Positions 12,782 through 23,589 are shown, counted from the first letter of the stretch. The stretch: DNA of 61,979 bases from Neurospora tetrasperma FGSC 2508 (GCF_000213175.1 NW_009799103.1:150062-212040), one strand, 5' to 3'. Program-made: numbers and translations. Notes: generated from the letters alone by a model not told the origin.

Positions 12782-13723
12782 ATGACCACCCTCACCGGCA
12801 AAACCATCCTCATAACCGGCGGCACCCGCGGCCTCGGCGCCGTCACCGCTCTCGCCCTTGCCCGCCTCGGTCCACACAAGATCTACATAACCGGCCGGCC
12901 CTCCTCTTCCGCCACCGCAGACACACTCATCTCCAAAATCCGCTCAGAAGCCGAGTCCAACTCCAACGGCAACATCTGCACAAACATCACCTTCCTCCCC
13001 ACCGACAACGCCTCCCTCGCTTCCGTCTCCGCCACCGCTCAAAAGCTGCTAGAAACCGAAGAGAGAATCGACATTCTCATCTGCAACGCCGGCATCGCCG
13101 CCATTCCTCTGGGCAAATCAGAAGATGGCTACGAGATCCAATTTGCCACCAACGTCCTCGGCCACGCTTTACTCATTCGCAAACTCTTGCCTCTGTTACG
13201 CAAGGATACCTCTAGTGGTGCAAGAATCATCAGCCTAGGCTCCTACGGCTACCGCATGGCGAAAACCGTCGATCTCGAGCGCGTGTCTGGAGATGGTTTA
13301 GCTAAGGACAAGGATGATTTCCTGGGGTATCAGAGATGGCGGCGGTATACAGAGTCGAAGTTGGCTAATACGCTGTATACCTCTCAGCTTGCGAAGCAGT
13401 ACCCGGAGATTATTTCGGTGACGGTCACGCCGGGGTTTGTGGAGAGTGATATGGTCAAGAACTTTGGGTTTGTGGATCATTGGATGACCAAGTTGGGAGC
13501 TAAATTGGCTCGGGGGCAGAAGGGAATGGTGACGGTGGAAGAGGGGGCGGAGAATACTGTTTGGGCTGCTACCGTAGAAGAAAAGGAGTTGGTGAATGGA
13601 GGGTTGTATGATCCTGTTGGGAAGCGGGTGCCTGAGGGGGAGTTGACCGCCGCGGCGAGGGATGAGGCTTTGGCTAAGAGGCTTTGGGAGTGGACAGAGG
13701 CGGAGTTGGGGAGGTGGTTGTAA
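12782..13723 (+). CDS. Short-chain dehydrogenase/reductase
   Basis: A single exon of 313 aa; the ATG sits in a good context (CACCATGACC). The Rossmann cofactor motif TGGTRGLG is at residues 12-19, the structural NAG motif is near 102, and a Ser occurs in IISLGSYGYR. The catalytic YTESK (Tyr189, Lys193) completes the Ser-Tyr-Lys set. It belongs to the classical/retinol-dehydrogenase-like SDRs and should use NAD(P)(H) to interconvert an alcohol and a ketone or aldehyde. The substrate cannot be inferred. It follows the laccase on the same strand by about 590 bp, but nothing shows a shared pathway. Confidence 0.88.
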   Translation: MTTLTGKTILITGGTRGLGAVTALALARLGPHKIYITGRPSSSATADTLISKIRSEAESNSNGNICTNITFLPTDNASLASVSATAQKLLETEERIDILICNAGIAAIPLGKSEDGYEIQFATNVLGHALLIRKLLPLLRKDTSSGARIISLGSYGYRMAKTVDLERVSGDGLAKDKDDFLGYQRWRRYTESKLANTLYTSQLAKQYPEIISVTVTPGFVESDMVKNFGFVDHWMTKLGAKLARGQKGMVTVEEGAENTVWAATVEEKELVNGGLYDPVGKRVPEGELTAAARDEALAKRLWEWTEAELGRWL

Positions 13724-13872
13724 GGGGTGGGGGATGAGTAAGAGACGGAGGGCGGGAACTTGGGGGAGGGGGGTGGGGGAGCCTATAGATTCAATAGATG
13801 TCCTAGACGTACATGTATCGTCACTTACTACTAACACCCATCAAATCGTTACTTTCCTGCTGTCAGCATCAC

Positions 13873-14351
13873 TCACTCCCTTCCCAATAACCCTCCCACG
13901 TTTCTCACGTCAGGGAAATAACCACCCGTCTCATTCTTCCCCTTCCTCTCCATCCTATTCACTCCTTCCTTCGACAACAAATCCCCAACTGGCTGTCCTA
14001 GTCCTCCTTGTCCCACTTGTCCTGCGACGAGGTCATGCACCCCGTCTTGAAGGGTGTCTACTGGTTCGATGTTGGTGACCTTGGTCTTGGAAAGTGTGTC
14101 TGTCGACGAAAGACGAAGTCAGTCTCATGGGCCTCGGTTCAACATGACTGGGAATCATCAAAGAAGGAGCGGCACAAACCCTTGGTGGCATAACTCGCTT
14201 TGTTGTCCTTGGTGAAGTAGCGGAGGTAGAGATCTTCTAGCCATGGAACCCAGGACTCGTATTGGGCGTTGTACTGGGTCTTGGCCCATTCGGACCAGGT
14301 GGGCTTTTGGTCCTTGGTGATTTGGTTCTGCTCTTCATGTTGGGCGGACAT
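13873..14351 (-). CDS. Small conserved fungal protein of unknown function
   Basis: Two exons: 14351-14180 and 14099-13873, with an 80-nt intron (14179-14100, donor GTTTGT). They give 132 aa. The ATG at 14351 has A at -3 and is preferred; no in-frame ATG lies upstream within the open frame. Residues about 18-50 contain a Trp-rich block (WSEWAKTQYN, WVPWLEDLYLRYF). After the splice, a D-T-L-S-K-T-K block and the glycine-rich QVGQGGLGQPVGD follow, ending in charged sequence. I recognise this W-rich plus GGLxQPVGD layout from small proteins widespread in filamentous fungi; no function is known to me. It is soluble, with no signal peptide or membrane segment. It converges on the SDR gene. Confidence 0.75.
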
Positions 14352-15120
14352 CTTGTTGTTTGGATTGCTCTTGCCTTCAGTTGACGGTTCGTTGTTTCCT
14401 TGCAAGATCTGATGATGTGGGGGCTCTGGTGTTGAGAACGGAAGCTACGTTAGTGTCGCAAAATCTTCCTCCAGTCTGTTACTCTCATGACTCAAGCTTG
14501 GAAGGGAGACTGCTCCAGCCCTTCATATCTGTTTTTTCATCACCATCACCTTCGTGGCACAGGACTTCACTTTCCTTGATGGCACTTCAACATTTTTATT
14601 GACATACTCGCAAATCTTGTTGCAAAATGCCCGTAATGGAGGGTATACGTCATACCCGGATGTCGCCAAAATTCCCTGTTCCGGACGTCAACTTCAAGCA
14701 ATCACGACCAACAAAGAGGAAGCCGCAGATGACCGCCAATCCTGGAGGTTGACGGTTGCGCCTGTGTAACACACCCCTCACCAGAGGTATGGTCCCCGAT
14801 GTCTTCGACCAATGGCACCAGTATCGTCAACACCATGTCAAATTTGGCGAAAGAGGATGGTCACGCTCAAAACACGGGCACTCATTGATCCAGGTAAGCA
14901 AGTCATCTCGTGACACAATGTCAATGTCCTATGTCATGCCTTTCCGTTGTTCCATCCAGTCTCATGGAGAACCCAAAGCTGACAAAGCGTCACCAGACAA
15001 TATGGTTTCCATGCGATCCTTGAACTCTCGATATAGGTATATTGACCTAGCATATTAGCCAAATCTCCCAGTTCAAGTGCTATCAGGTAGCGAAGTCTCT
15101 CCAGCACAACCTCAGCCGTC
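14352..15120. other. Intergenic, no gene seen
   Basis: 769 bp upstream of the small conserved gene. Only short, compositionally unremarkable frames are present. It should contain that gene's promoter and the 3' end of the next minus-strand gene. Confidence 0.5.
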
Positions 15121-15405
15121 CTACTTCCTGTCTCTGTCCTCCTTCTTTGAACGGCCGCCACTTGCACTCTGATCTTCTCCTCCTTTTCCTAGCTTCTTCT
15201 GTTCTTCTTTGACAGCCCATGAACGCAGTCGTCCAGCCCATACTCCAAGCATGGTGTTATCTCTCATCGGCGAAGCCCTGGCTATTGTCTCAGATCTCTG
15301 ATCATCCACTTCGGCATCCTCCTCCTTTTCGTCGTTGGTATCCCGCTTCCTCTTCCCAAGGGAGATAGTGTTGCCAGCGCCGCCGAGCTGGGCGACCGAG
15401 TTCAT
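15121..15405 (-). CDS. C-terminal WAGRLR-type domain, probably an exon of a larger gene
   Basis: From the ATG at 15405 the frame encodes 94 aa, but in-frame homology starts earlier. The codons just upstream read TLAHE before MNSVAQLGGAGNT. They match LLHELKWLSQVGGAGNS in the gene at 17.3-18.6 kb. Further shared elements are a basic cluster (GKRKRD), an acidic stretch and GVWAGRLRSW against DEWAGRLRKR, ending in a Lys/Arg-rich tail. The start here is therefore doubtful. This may be the last exon of the gene at 15604-16263, joined by an intron I cannot fix; a TACTAAT/ATAGAG acceptor-like site lies at about 15418-15428. The basic clusters suggest a nuclear protein. Function unknown. Confidence 0.5.
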   Translation of the reverse strand: MNSVAQLGGAGNTISLGKRKRDTNDEKEEDAEVDDQRSETIARASPMRDNTMLGVWAGRLRSWAVKEEQKKLGKGGEDQSASGGRSKKEDRDRK

Positions 15406-15603
15406 CTCATGTGCGAGCGTAGAAACTCTATTAGTACAACGGCGAGTGATAGAGGCTGGGATTGATGCGGATGCTGCAATCGGACAGTGAAGACTTCACC
15501 GACGGGCAGCTGCGATGGGAAGTGGTAGTGTTGGGCAAAGTACCTCTATAACACATAGTACAAAATACAACTAGATGATGGCAATTGGCAGTAGGCTAGT
15601 TGC

Positions 15604-16263
15604 TCAACCTAAATCCTCCATCTCGTTCAATAGTTCCAGCTCTATCTCGTCCAATCGTTCCATCTCCCTCCGGAGCTCCAGCGCCAGTGCAAGAACTGCC
15701 CTCTTCAGATGCTCCGTTAGAAGATACATCAAGATCTGGAAGAACTCGTCCTCCCAAAGTTCCATCAACTCCAACCGCCGCTGTTCGTCTAACTTCATGT
15801 TACGTGCGGCCTCTTTGCGTTCCCGCCGGCGCTGTTTCTGGTACCAAACAGGCCAGTAGGTGCGCGATTGCCGTCTGTCGAACCGCTTCGAAGTCGGACG
15901 TGAAGCCTTCCTACCTCTATTGATAGAGGTGATAGTCCGCGGCTGGAGTTTGGCAAAGGAGAGGGAGTGATGGTGAGTGATTCGTTGGCGCGAAAACCCA
16001 TCCCGACGGGGAGTTGGTGCGAATTGCTTGGTGATGATTGTGGGAGTGATTGGATGACCGATAAGATCGCGTAAACTGATCCGATGTCAGCATAGGGCAA
16101 CATTAATTAGGGGGTGGCGCGGGAAACATAGGAGGACCTACGTTGACATGGTTTCGATGATGTCGACGTCGTCGAGCAAGCGATAGGATACGCTGTTGCT
16201 AGAGGTAGGAGTATCTTGGGCAAGAGCCACTTGACCAGAGGTAGGTGTAATCGTTGCCAACAT
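15604..16263 (-). CDS. Hypothetical charged helical protein
   Basis: Two exons: 16263-16142 and 16075-15604, with a 66-nt intron (16141-16076, GTAGGT...TCAG). They give 197 aa, seen only after splicing. The N-terminus is Ser/Thr-rich and acidic (LLDDVDIIETM). The middle is strongly basic, with WYQKQRRRERKEAARN as a likely nuclear-localisation or nucleic-acid-binding segment. The last 65 residues form a Leu/Glu-rich amphipathic helix (LMELWEDEFFQILMYLL onward), likely a coiled coil. No known domain is recognised. The 15121-15405 frame lies immediately downstream on the same strand and may be part of the same gene through alternative or missed splicing. Confidence 0.55.
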
Positions 16264-17320
16264 TGTGTCTATGGTGTAGCGATGTCGGGATTAAGTCGGT
16301 ATCGATGTGAAGGTCGGTATCCTGATCGAAATATCTGGATTTGCGCTTGGAAGGGAAGATGATTTCGGGAAACAAATAAGAGTTGCAAACCAGGTGAAAA
16401 GATCAAATTTATACAAGCCCTAAACACTAAAATTTTCCTTGCAACAGTGAAGAAGCCACTCCAGGTTCAGGTTTTTTTTGACCCTTGACTGGATGAGTGA
16501 ATGGGTGAGTGGAAATTTTTCCAGGTTCTCGATCCACGGACCCTTGAAGAGCCGACTCAACGGGAAGAAATTGGTACGCCAGGTTCGCGACAGATGTTGC
16601 CTTCACTGTAGAGATATTCCTTTGATCAGCGAGTGGGTTATAAGAAGTACAGACAGATGAAAACAAGATGATATCTATCGTCGAGGCAGATGTTGTTTCG
16701 GGTACGTGTGCTGTTGATGGTACCTAGATGACTGTTTTGGACATTGGATTGGGGGTTGGGAGTTGTCCTTTAAGACTTCCTTCTTATAAAATATTACTAA
16801 GCATGGGAATTCCGTCGGGATTATCATTGTTACTGTTGATAATTCCTAGGTGAATTAGTGCGTCGGGTATAAAATTGAATAACCATGTTACTGTTCCTGT
16901 ACATAGAATTACCCAACGCGGAGGATTTGTCGGTGTTTCGTCGCACGTATGCAGGTATGATCGCAAATGCTATGGTTCGGGGTTCAGTCAACTCTCCCTA
17001 CTTGGTATGCCCGCTGAGTTGGTAAATGTACCTATAGTCTTGAGGAATTGCTGGCTGGCGGGCATGGAGAGGTAGAGACGCCTGTGGTAAAGACATCGCT
17101 TGCTGGAGTCATGCAGTCGTTAAGCTATCTCTTTCAGGTTTGAAGATTGTAGCTTAGCTGTTGCAGGTTTGGGAGGATTGAAAGTTGCTTCGCATTAAAA
17201 CGATGTCGGTGAGGAGTTCCGAGAGTTGCGCACGAAAAGGAAGAAGCTGTTGATATATTTGTCTGCCTTGGCCTCTACCTTCTCCTCAAGTCTTCTGCCC
17301 GCTTCGGAATCCTCAATGTA
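16264..17320. other. Intergenic, no gene seen
   Basis: About 1.05 kb, moderately AT-rich near 16780-16900. It holds short frames only. It probably contains the promoter of the 15.6-16.3 kb gene and the terminator of the next one. Confidence 0.5.
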
Positions 17321-18626
17321 CTACCTCCTTTTTCCCTTCCGAGGCCGACCCACCCTCCTCTTCTGCTCACTCAGTCCCATCACTGGCTTCTCAACATTGG
17401 CCGCATCCTCGTACCTTCCTGAACTCTTCCTCCAAACTTTGGTCCTCTTTCGGAGCCGTCCAGCCCATTCATCGGTGACTCTTTTCTCATTCGACACGTC
17501 CGCCATCTTTTCAGTTCCAGTCCACTTGTCATTCTCGCTATCCCCATCCTCTTCATTATTGCGTGTCCAACAACGGCCGAGTTCCCGGCTCCTCCAACCT
17601 GGGAAAGCCACTTGAGCTCGTGAAGGAGCTTCGGCTTCTTGACAAGCCTGGGCTTGCCGTTGTCGTTGCCCTTGGCGTTCCGCTGTGTCCGTTGTGTATC
17701 GATGGACGTGGGTTGTGCAGACGGGACTGGAAGCTGACGATCTGGCGTCGGGGCTGGATTCGTGGCTGTAGTCGTATCGGGGCCAGCCGCAGGGCTTGGA
17801 GCCGGTGTGGGCGCTGGGGAAGCAAGAAATGGAGTATGTGGAAAGGCCGGCGTAGAAGTCTTTAGGCGAGGGTCGTTCAATAGATCTCTAGCGAGCTGCG
17901 CGATGCTTTGTATTGCGCTCATGGACTCATCCAAAGCTAGCCTGTTGTTGACTTCCTCGATTGGTACCGCTGCTTCCTCAGCAACCGGCGCCAGCTGTAG
18001 TTGCTCCTCAGCGCGCAGTGCATCCAAATTCTCGGTAGCCTGAGCCAGCTTCTCTCGAGTCTCAATTTGATCTTGGAGATGAACTGCCATGTGCTTCTCC
18101 AAATAGGCTACCCTCCTCTGCAAATCTGCCCGCAACGACCTTTTGGCCTGCTCTGTAAGTTCTGCAATGTCCCCCTGATAACTGGCAATTACGACTTGTC
18201 GAAGTTGAATCTCGGATTCCAATTCCTCCGCTCTATCAGCCCAAAATCCCCCCATATCTTCATCCAATGCTCTTAAAAAGCCGGGGTCATCATCGATCTG
18301 GCATGATGCTGCCACAAAAGGAAGCAGAGGCACCCTAAGTGGACTCAAGGGTGGTGTGACGGGAATCGTTCCAGGACGGTGGACAGATTTGACGGGCCCA
18401 AGAACAAGTGTGGCCACAGGCGTATCAAAAGGGGTTGATAGCGGAGTAGAGGCAGGAGAGCCAGCGAGGGGAGTCGACTCAAGGGCGTGGTGGACGGTCG
18501 GGTTTGGGGAATTGAACGAGTAATCCGATTCTGAACGAGAAAACGGCGAGGCTCGTCTAGCGAACTGTTGTTAGTACGACACAATTCTATTGCGCGAGAG
18601 AATGGCGGTACCATAGGGTCAGACAT
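17321..18626 (-). CDS. Coiled-coil protein with WAGRLR-type C-terminus; apparent frameshift
   Basis: Exon 1 is 18626-18612 (MSDPM). A 47-nt intron follows (18611-18565), with the branch site TACTAAC and acceptor AACAG. Exon 2 runs from 18564. Ser/Thr/Pro-rich sequence leads to a coiled coil (from WADRAEELESEI, about residues 100-190), an Ala/Pro linker and the shared domain LLHELKWLSQVGGAGNS. The frame then runs into non-matching sequence and stops at 17380 (399 aa). A different frame from about 17572 down to 17321 carries what the neighbouring paralogue has: Glu/Asp-rich sequence, DEWAGRLRKR and a basic tail with GRPRKGKRR. One base appears to be missing near 17562-17572. Intact, the protein would be about 420 aa and looks nuclear. 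Function unknown. Confidence 0.6.
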
Positions 18627-21600
18627 ACAGAGAGGTTCTGGAAGAATAGCCGACGCCAGATCGAGATTGTGACGCGCCGGGTAGTGGGGTGGAAGGTTGA
18701 TCAATATGTGTCCAACTCTGTTGTTGGTGAGTCGTGTGAGAGGAGAGCATTTTCGGCGTTGTTGTGGCTGTGATTGGTATAGTAGGGTGTTTGAGAGTCG
18801 AAAGGTTGACAGTATCAAATGAGTATAGCCGATGTCGCTGTTTTTGTTTCTCGAATTGTTAATCGAGCGAGGAAGATGAGGGTCGGAAGTTTGAGCAGCC
18901 GCGGTGTTTTAACGGTCAATTAATAGCTAGCACATCGTGTTCAACCTTTACAGGATGCTATCATCACCCGAATGGCCTATTCGTGACCAGTCACGGCGAA
19001 TGCCTCAAGGTATTGAGGATTGAACATTCCTATTGTTCTTGATATTTTCCAGTTGTTGGCTCACCGGTATGGTGGACCCACACTCTATTCAGAAAAAAGC
19101 AAACAATAGGTAGGATGGGGGCCGGTATTTGGGTGTATCTGGACCCAGCCAGTTGAAACGATCTGTTCCTGAGAAGATGGGATGATGAATACACGCTCCG
19201 CCCGATTGACAATCTGGAGTTTGAAGCCGCCGGAGATTTTGGCATTGTCGCAGACTGTCAAGTGTTGGGGGCTGAACTTGTGGTGCCATTTGAGAGCCGA
19301 GATTGTGTCCAACGTCAGTCGTGGTGCTTCGTATCGAGGACAGGTCCATGTATTATAGGAGCTAGTTGATATAGGTAGTGGTACGTATTGTGAAGACGTG
19401 AACAAGATTGACAAATCGGTAGAGAAATGGCGCGGACAGTCGGTCGTCGACGGAATTTGCGGAGGGAGAGGAAGTGGAGAAGAAAGGGATGTGTTAGTGA
19501 TAGTGCAGTCACTAGACTTTGAGGGCTATGGTGCATAAACACTAACAGACGAACATCGCCCGGCCGCCCTGGACATTCGGATTCCTGATTTCATGATGGC
19601 GCCGCTGAGCCACGCAGGCATCCTGCACCAGCTGCAATGCTTCCCCACGATCGGAAACGCTACGCTTTGAGCGAAAAATAGGTATGTAAAACAAATTTCC
19701 AAAGCAAATACAAATGAAAGAGAAAAACGCGGAGAAGGTACCCATGCCATCTTCAACTGCTGTACAGGGCGACAAACAAGGCAAAAAGCTCAGTCGCCCA
19801 GAAGACTTGGCGGATTGAACCACCATGCTCCAGCTGCGACTTACGAAAACTGTGCCACGGGTACCACGCACACCGGCAGTTTTCATACACAGAACCGCTC
19901 GGCCATCTGGCCAGTTGGTCCGCGCTGGAATTAGGGCCTGACGCGGGGCCTTATATGGTGGCTAGCGGGGTGGAATTGGACGATGGGATGAAAGGCGGAC
20001 CTGTACGTCTAGGAACGGCCGTATTTCAAGCAGGGGAGGTTTCAATGCGAGGTCCATCCACAAGGGCAAAAGAAATGGGAGAGAGCGGGTTTGAAGGCCT
20101 AGCAGCAATATGGGTAGGATGCTGGAACGGGTTGTAGCGAGTTAAGACGCTGTCCGCTGTCGGGGATGCATCATTGTCGGGCTGGTCAAGCTGTCTTGTT
20201 GTGACATTGCAGTATGTTCGTCCTCCATTAATCATGGTTCGGTAGGTGAGCCCTCAGAACAGTGACTAGATGGAATAGTGAAGAACGAACACAACGTGAG
20301 ACATGAAAGAACACTTGAACTTCATCTTCGACAAAAAGAGGGAATCAGAGAAGGCCGGATATTAGGAATGAAGATATTACCAATCAGCGATTATCTGGTC
20401 GAGTAGCCAGGTGAGGAAAATAAGAGGGCGAAGCAAGTGTGTGTAGGTGATACTGCAGCGCCTAGATGTAGCAGGCAGTAGGCGATGAGTACTAACAAAT
20501 GACCATACAGTGAAAGAATCAACGAGGAGCGGTGAAAAGAACACATGAACGAAGACGTCTGACCCTCAAGAACAGGGGACTATGCAGAGACCAAGAGTGC
20601 TATTTGTATCCAAGTCTGGCAATTTGTGAGCGAACTTGCTCGCAACATGTTGTTCGGTTTGTATCTGTATATCTGTGTTCAGTCTGCGCATAGTACTATA
20701 CAAACACAATCACGTGCAGACATGGAAGGGCGTGATTGACCTTCAACACCCACAGTAAATCCCACCTGGTTTGCCTCGTGTTTGGTATGTTTGGCAGCAT
20801 TAACTGTGCAAAGAAATGGCGCGATGGTGCTGTTATTAGGACAGGCAGCACGAATGATTGTAATAGAAGTGGGAGAGCGGAAAGCTGGGAACCACCACCG
20901 CCGTTGTTCGTACGTCGATCGGATTGTCGCGGATGATGTACTGAAAATGGCCACAGCTTCTCATATTTCGAGGGTATGGCCCAAGACCAACAGTGAAAGA
21001 CGGCTATGGCGACGAAAAGAATCGAAAGGGGCCTGTATATCAGTCCAAGGTTAGCACATCATCAAACTTGGCGGGATACGACATCAACGATTTCTACCAC
21101 TTCTTTGCGCGCAAGCAATGACGAAGAGCCGTGCCGAAGCGGAACTGCCGAGGCCAGGGCAGACCCACCGCGAGACTTTGAGGGTGTTGAGTGGGGGGCA
21201 GGCTCACTGGCGCTGTGTATCGAGGGACATGTTCATCGGCTCCAGCAGTGTCTCCTTTTCCTGCCAGTGTTGAATTTCCCTGGAGTTCTTTGGCGTTGAA
21301 AGTCATGGTTCGTTGTGCATGCGGTTTGGGGTGGTCGCGCAAGAGGCCCAAGAGCTTCGGGTGGAGAATTGCTAGACAGAAAAATGGTAGTAGAAGTTGA
21401 CCTAGGTACGGCCTACTTACCCCTTCCTGTCTTCTCAAAACCAGCGAAGTCATGAGCAAAGAGGAATTGGACTTTTTTTTCTTTCAGAGACGGAATCTGG
21501 ATGTCGAGACAAAGTTGACTACGAAGAAGGAGCGTTGACCTAACTGGAAAGTACGTTTGACCCCACTACTCCTACCCAGCCGACCCAAATGAGTCCCGTC

Positions 21601-22038
21601 TGCACCTGCACCGACAGAGTGACAACTACCTACGTACCTACCTACATACACCCCTACACGCCCCACAAACTTTCCCCTGCCAAGACTGTCGTTCTTTCTC
21701 ATCTGTCAGGGAAAGGGAAGACGGGGTGGGGGCAGGTTCAGTTGCCCGATTGCCGGGAAGGGACAAGGCACTTGTGACTTGACGTCAACGGGATTAATTG
21801 TTAGTGCAGTCAATTCATATCCACGATGGAGCCAGTTGAGGCTCAAGAGCACCGTATTTGCATGACACTCAGCAAGCAGTTGCTGGAGATAACTCACCTT
21901 AATGTCAAGTGGAAGCCGAGATTTCTTGATCATGGACTGGCTTTTCTCATTGTCGGTGTCTCCGGAGATCTGTAGTATCGACAATAAATGCCACAATAAA
22001 GACAGCGAAAGGGTACCGCAGCGGGCATATAAGGATGG
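18627..22038. other. Gene-poor region (3.4 kb)
   Basis: Many short frames occur, none convincing. Two minus-strand candidates were examined, at 19542-19886 and 21094-21459. Each has an ATG followed by a plausible donor (TTTTCGTAAGT near 19842; AAGGGTAAGT near 21420), but no coherent downstream coding could be built. Simple CTACCTAC repeats lie at about 21630. I see no supported gene. Confidence 0.45.
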
Positions 22039-22182
22039 CATCTAGCATAGTAGGGGGGTACTAAGCTAAGTTCAGTTTCTAACCATAATAGTAAGCCTAA
22101 CCTAGATGATTCACCTAGCCTAGTTGAAAAATGGAGGGTTCTGATTGGTCGGATTTGGGTGCAAAAAAGCAAAAGCTAAAGA

Positions 22183-22218
22183 CCCTTATAAGGACCTTCT
22201 GGAAGGTCCCTATAAGGG
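22183..22218. repeat. 17-bp near-perfect hairpin
   Basis: Arms at 22183-22199 and 22202-22218 pair at 16 of 17 positions around a 2-nt spacer (left arm CCCTTATAAGGACCTTC). It lies inside the inverted-repeat element. It could extrude as a cruciform or form an RNA hairpin; no known function. Confidence 0.7.
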
Positions 22219-22340
22219 CCATTGGTAGTAGTTACTATAGTACCTAGTAGGTAGTCTTTGACTTTGACTTCAAAGTCCGGATGAGGGCATTCACACAATT
22301 ACACGGGCACTTCTGCGCGAAACTTTTCACGCGAAAAAAG

Positions 22341-22415
22341 ATGACCACCAGCGGGATCGAACTGGTGATAGGAAGAAAGAAAGCGACGACGAGAACCATT
22401 GAGTGACTGGCCCAA
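22341..22415 (-). pseudogene. tRNA-like relic with Pol III signals
   Basis: On the minus strand a perfect B-box core (GTTCGATCCCGC) is followed by an acceptor-like GGTGGTCATC and at once by six T, a Pol III terminator. An A-box-like GGCCAGTCACTCAATGG lies upstream at normal spacing. The 3' half of the T arm is intact, but its 5' half does not pair and no matching 5' acceptor strand is present, so it cannot fold as a functional tRNA. It sits inside the inverted-repeat element. It resembles a tRNA-derived (SINE-like) promoter unit or a decayed tRNA. Confidence 0.4.
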
Positions 22416-22493
22416 TTGATTGATAAGAACGCTCGTTCTTTCTATCTATATAAGGATTTGGATTTTGAGTTTAGGAAAGAGTAGCCCAGGTGG

Positions 22494-22528
<35 letters not shown>

Positions 22529-22897
22529 AGCGCACCGTTATAGGGGGCACCTAAATTGACCAATCAGAGCCTTCTATTGAACAACTAGGCTAGGTGATTC
22601 AACTAGCCTAGTTGAATTACCTAGCCTAGAGGTAGTAAAGCCTACTATGCTAGATGTCTTGGGGGATTTCCCGCTACGGTACCGAAGCGGGAAACCCTAA
22701 GTCACAACAAGCGTTGTCTGATAGATAATACGTGTAAAGAAAATAAGAATTGTTTTCCAAACATTGATCGTCTCCCAAGATCCTAGAAGTTAAAAGTATA
22801 GGGTATAAGCTTCTATACTTTAGTGGTCTTGATAGTGGCCTTTCAAGGTGAAGGCCGGCATTATTTGAAAGGTCTTTGGGAATAGTTTCAAAAAGTT

Positions 22898-22988
22898 GGT
22901 CACGAATAGGAATCGAACAAAGTTCACGAGCAAGAATGAAAACTGAAGAACTACTTCATTAACCGCTTAGCCACTGAGCCATTCGGTC
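22898..22988 (-). pseudogene. Second tRNA-like relic
   Basis: The minus strand reads GACCGAATGGCTCAGTGG with a near-consensus A box (TGGCTCAGTGGCTAAGCGG). A 6-bp anticodon-like stem with a 14-nt loop follows, then a B box (TGTTCGATTCC), an acceptor-like GTGACCA and five T. The 5' T-stem strand and the acceptor pairing are disrupted. As in the relic at 22.34 kb, the T loop and its 3' stem are kept and the 5' stem is lost. A functional tRNA with unusual pairing is unlikely but not excluded. Confidence 0.4.
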
Positions 22989-23589
22989 TTTTCTGGAAGG
23001 AATGGCTAGTTCTTTCCGTTGATAAAGAGACCTTTGGGTGGTAGAAGGAAGGTAGGACTTTGAGACTTTGAGAAATTTCGAGATTCGGACCCAACCCGGC
23101 TCCAAAACCAAGGACACTATTTTACAGCGCTTACCCCCTATAAGAAACATGCATTGGTTATTAAACATTGATTGTGGTTATTGTCCAACAACCACAACGC
23201 ATGTCTGGAAACAGATTTTCCCACTACGGTACCTACGTACGCCAGGCCCTCTTCCCAGGAAACTTTCCTTGTTCAACATCTTTAGTTCCCGTCTCTTGTC
23301 CGAGCTCCGGTCTCGCTCCCCCTTTGTTCCAGGGGCAGATATTGCGGAGCGAGCCGGAATAGCAGGAGCAGTCCCGTTACGGTCATGGTCAATGCTCTTC
23401 CGTGGTACTTATCCGCAGATCAACCGACACTCCAACACAGCGAGGGAAGGCAGCCATGGCAACCGAACATTTCACTCTTGGGTCGTCTAGGTAGTACCGT
23501 TTTGGAAAGAACCTTTTAAAGGCCGACCTTGTGCTCTCCAAGACCTTTCTTCTTCTTTTTCTTCTTCTTCTTTTATTTCTATCTATTCG

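Larger units (their letters stand above)
22039..22656. mobile_element. Inverted-repeat (MITE-like) element, about 618 bp
   Basis: The left end begins CATCTAGCATAGTAG and the right end is its exact reverse complement, CTACTATGCTAGATG (22642-22656). Similarity continues inward for about 120 nt on each side with mismatches and small gaps. A shared inner block reads CACCTAGCCTAGTTG and CTGATTGGTC on the left, and the complement on the right. The centre holds a 17-bp hairpin, a tRNA-like sequence and a run of 31 A. No transposase frame is present, so it would be non-autonomous. If the ends are taken at TAGCATAG, a TA target duplication of the Tc1/mariner type would fit, but this cannot be separated from the repeat itself. 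Confidence 0.7.

Noticed and set aside
19542-19886. Minus-strand frame with a possible donor after MKTAGVRGTRGTVF
   Set aside because: No acceptor gave a coherent downstream exon.
21094-21459. Minus-strand frame with internal MTFNAKELQGNSTLAGKG
   Set aside because: Could be a small exon, but no partner exons, domain or conserved ending could be built.
23085-23160. Third tRNA-like stretch (CCGAATC loop on the minus strand)
   Set aside because: No T stem, no acceptor pairing and no terminator; similarity is limited to a few bases.
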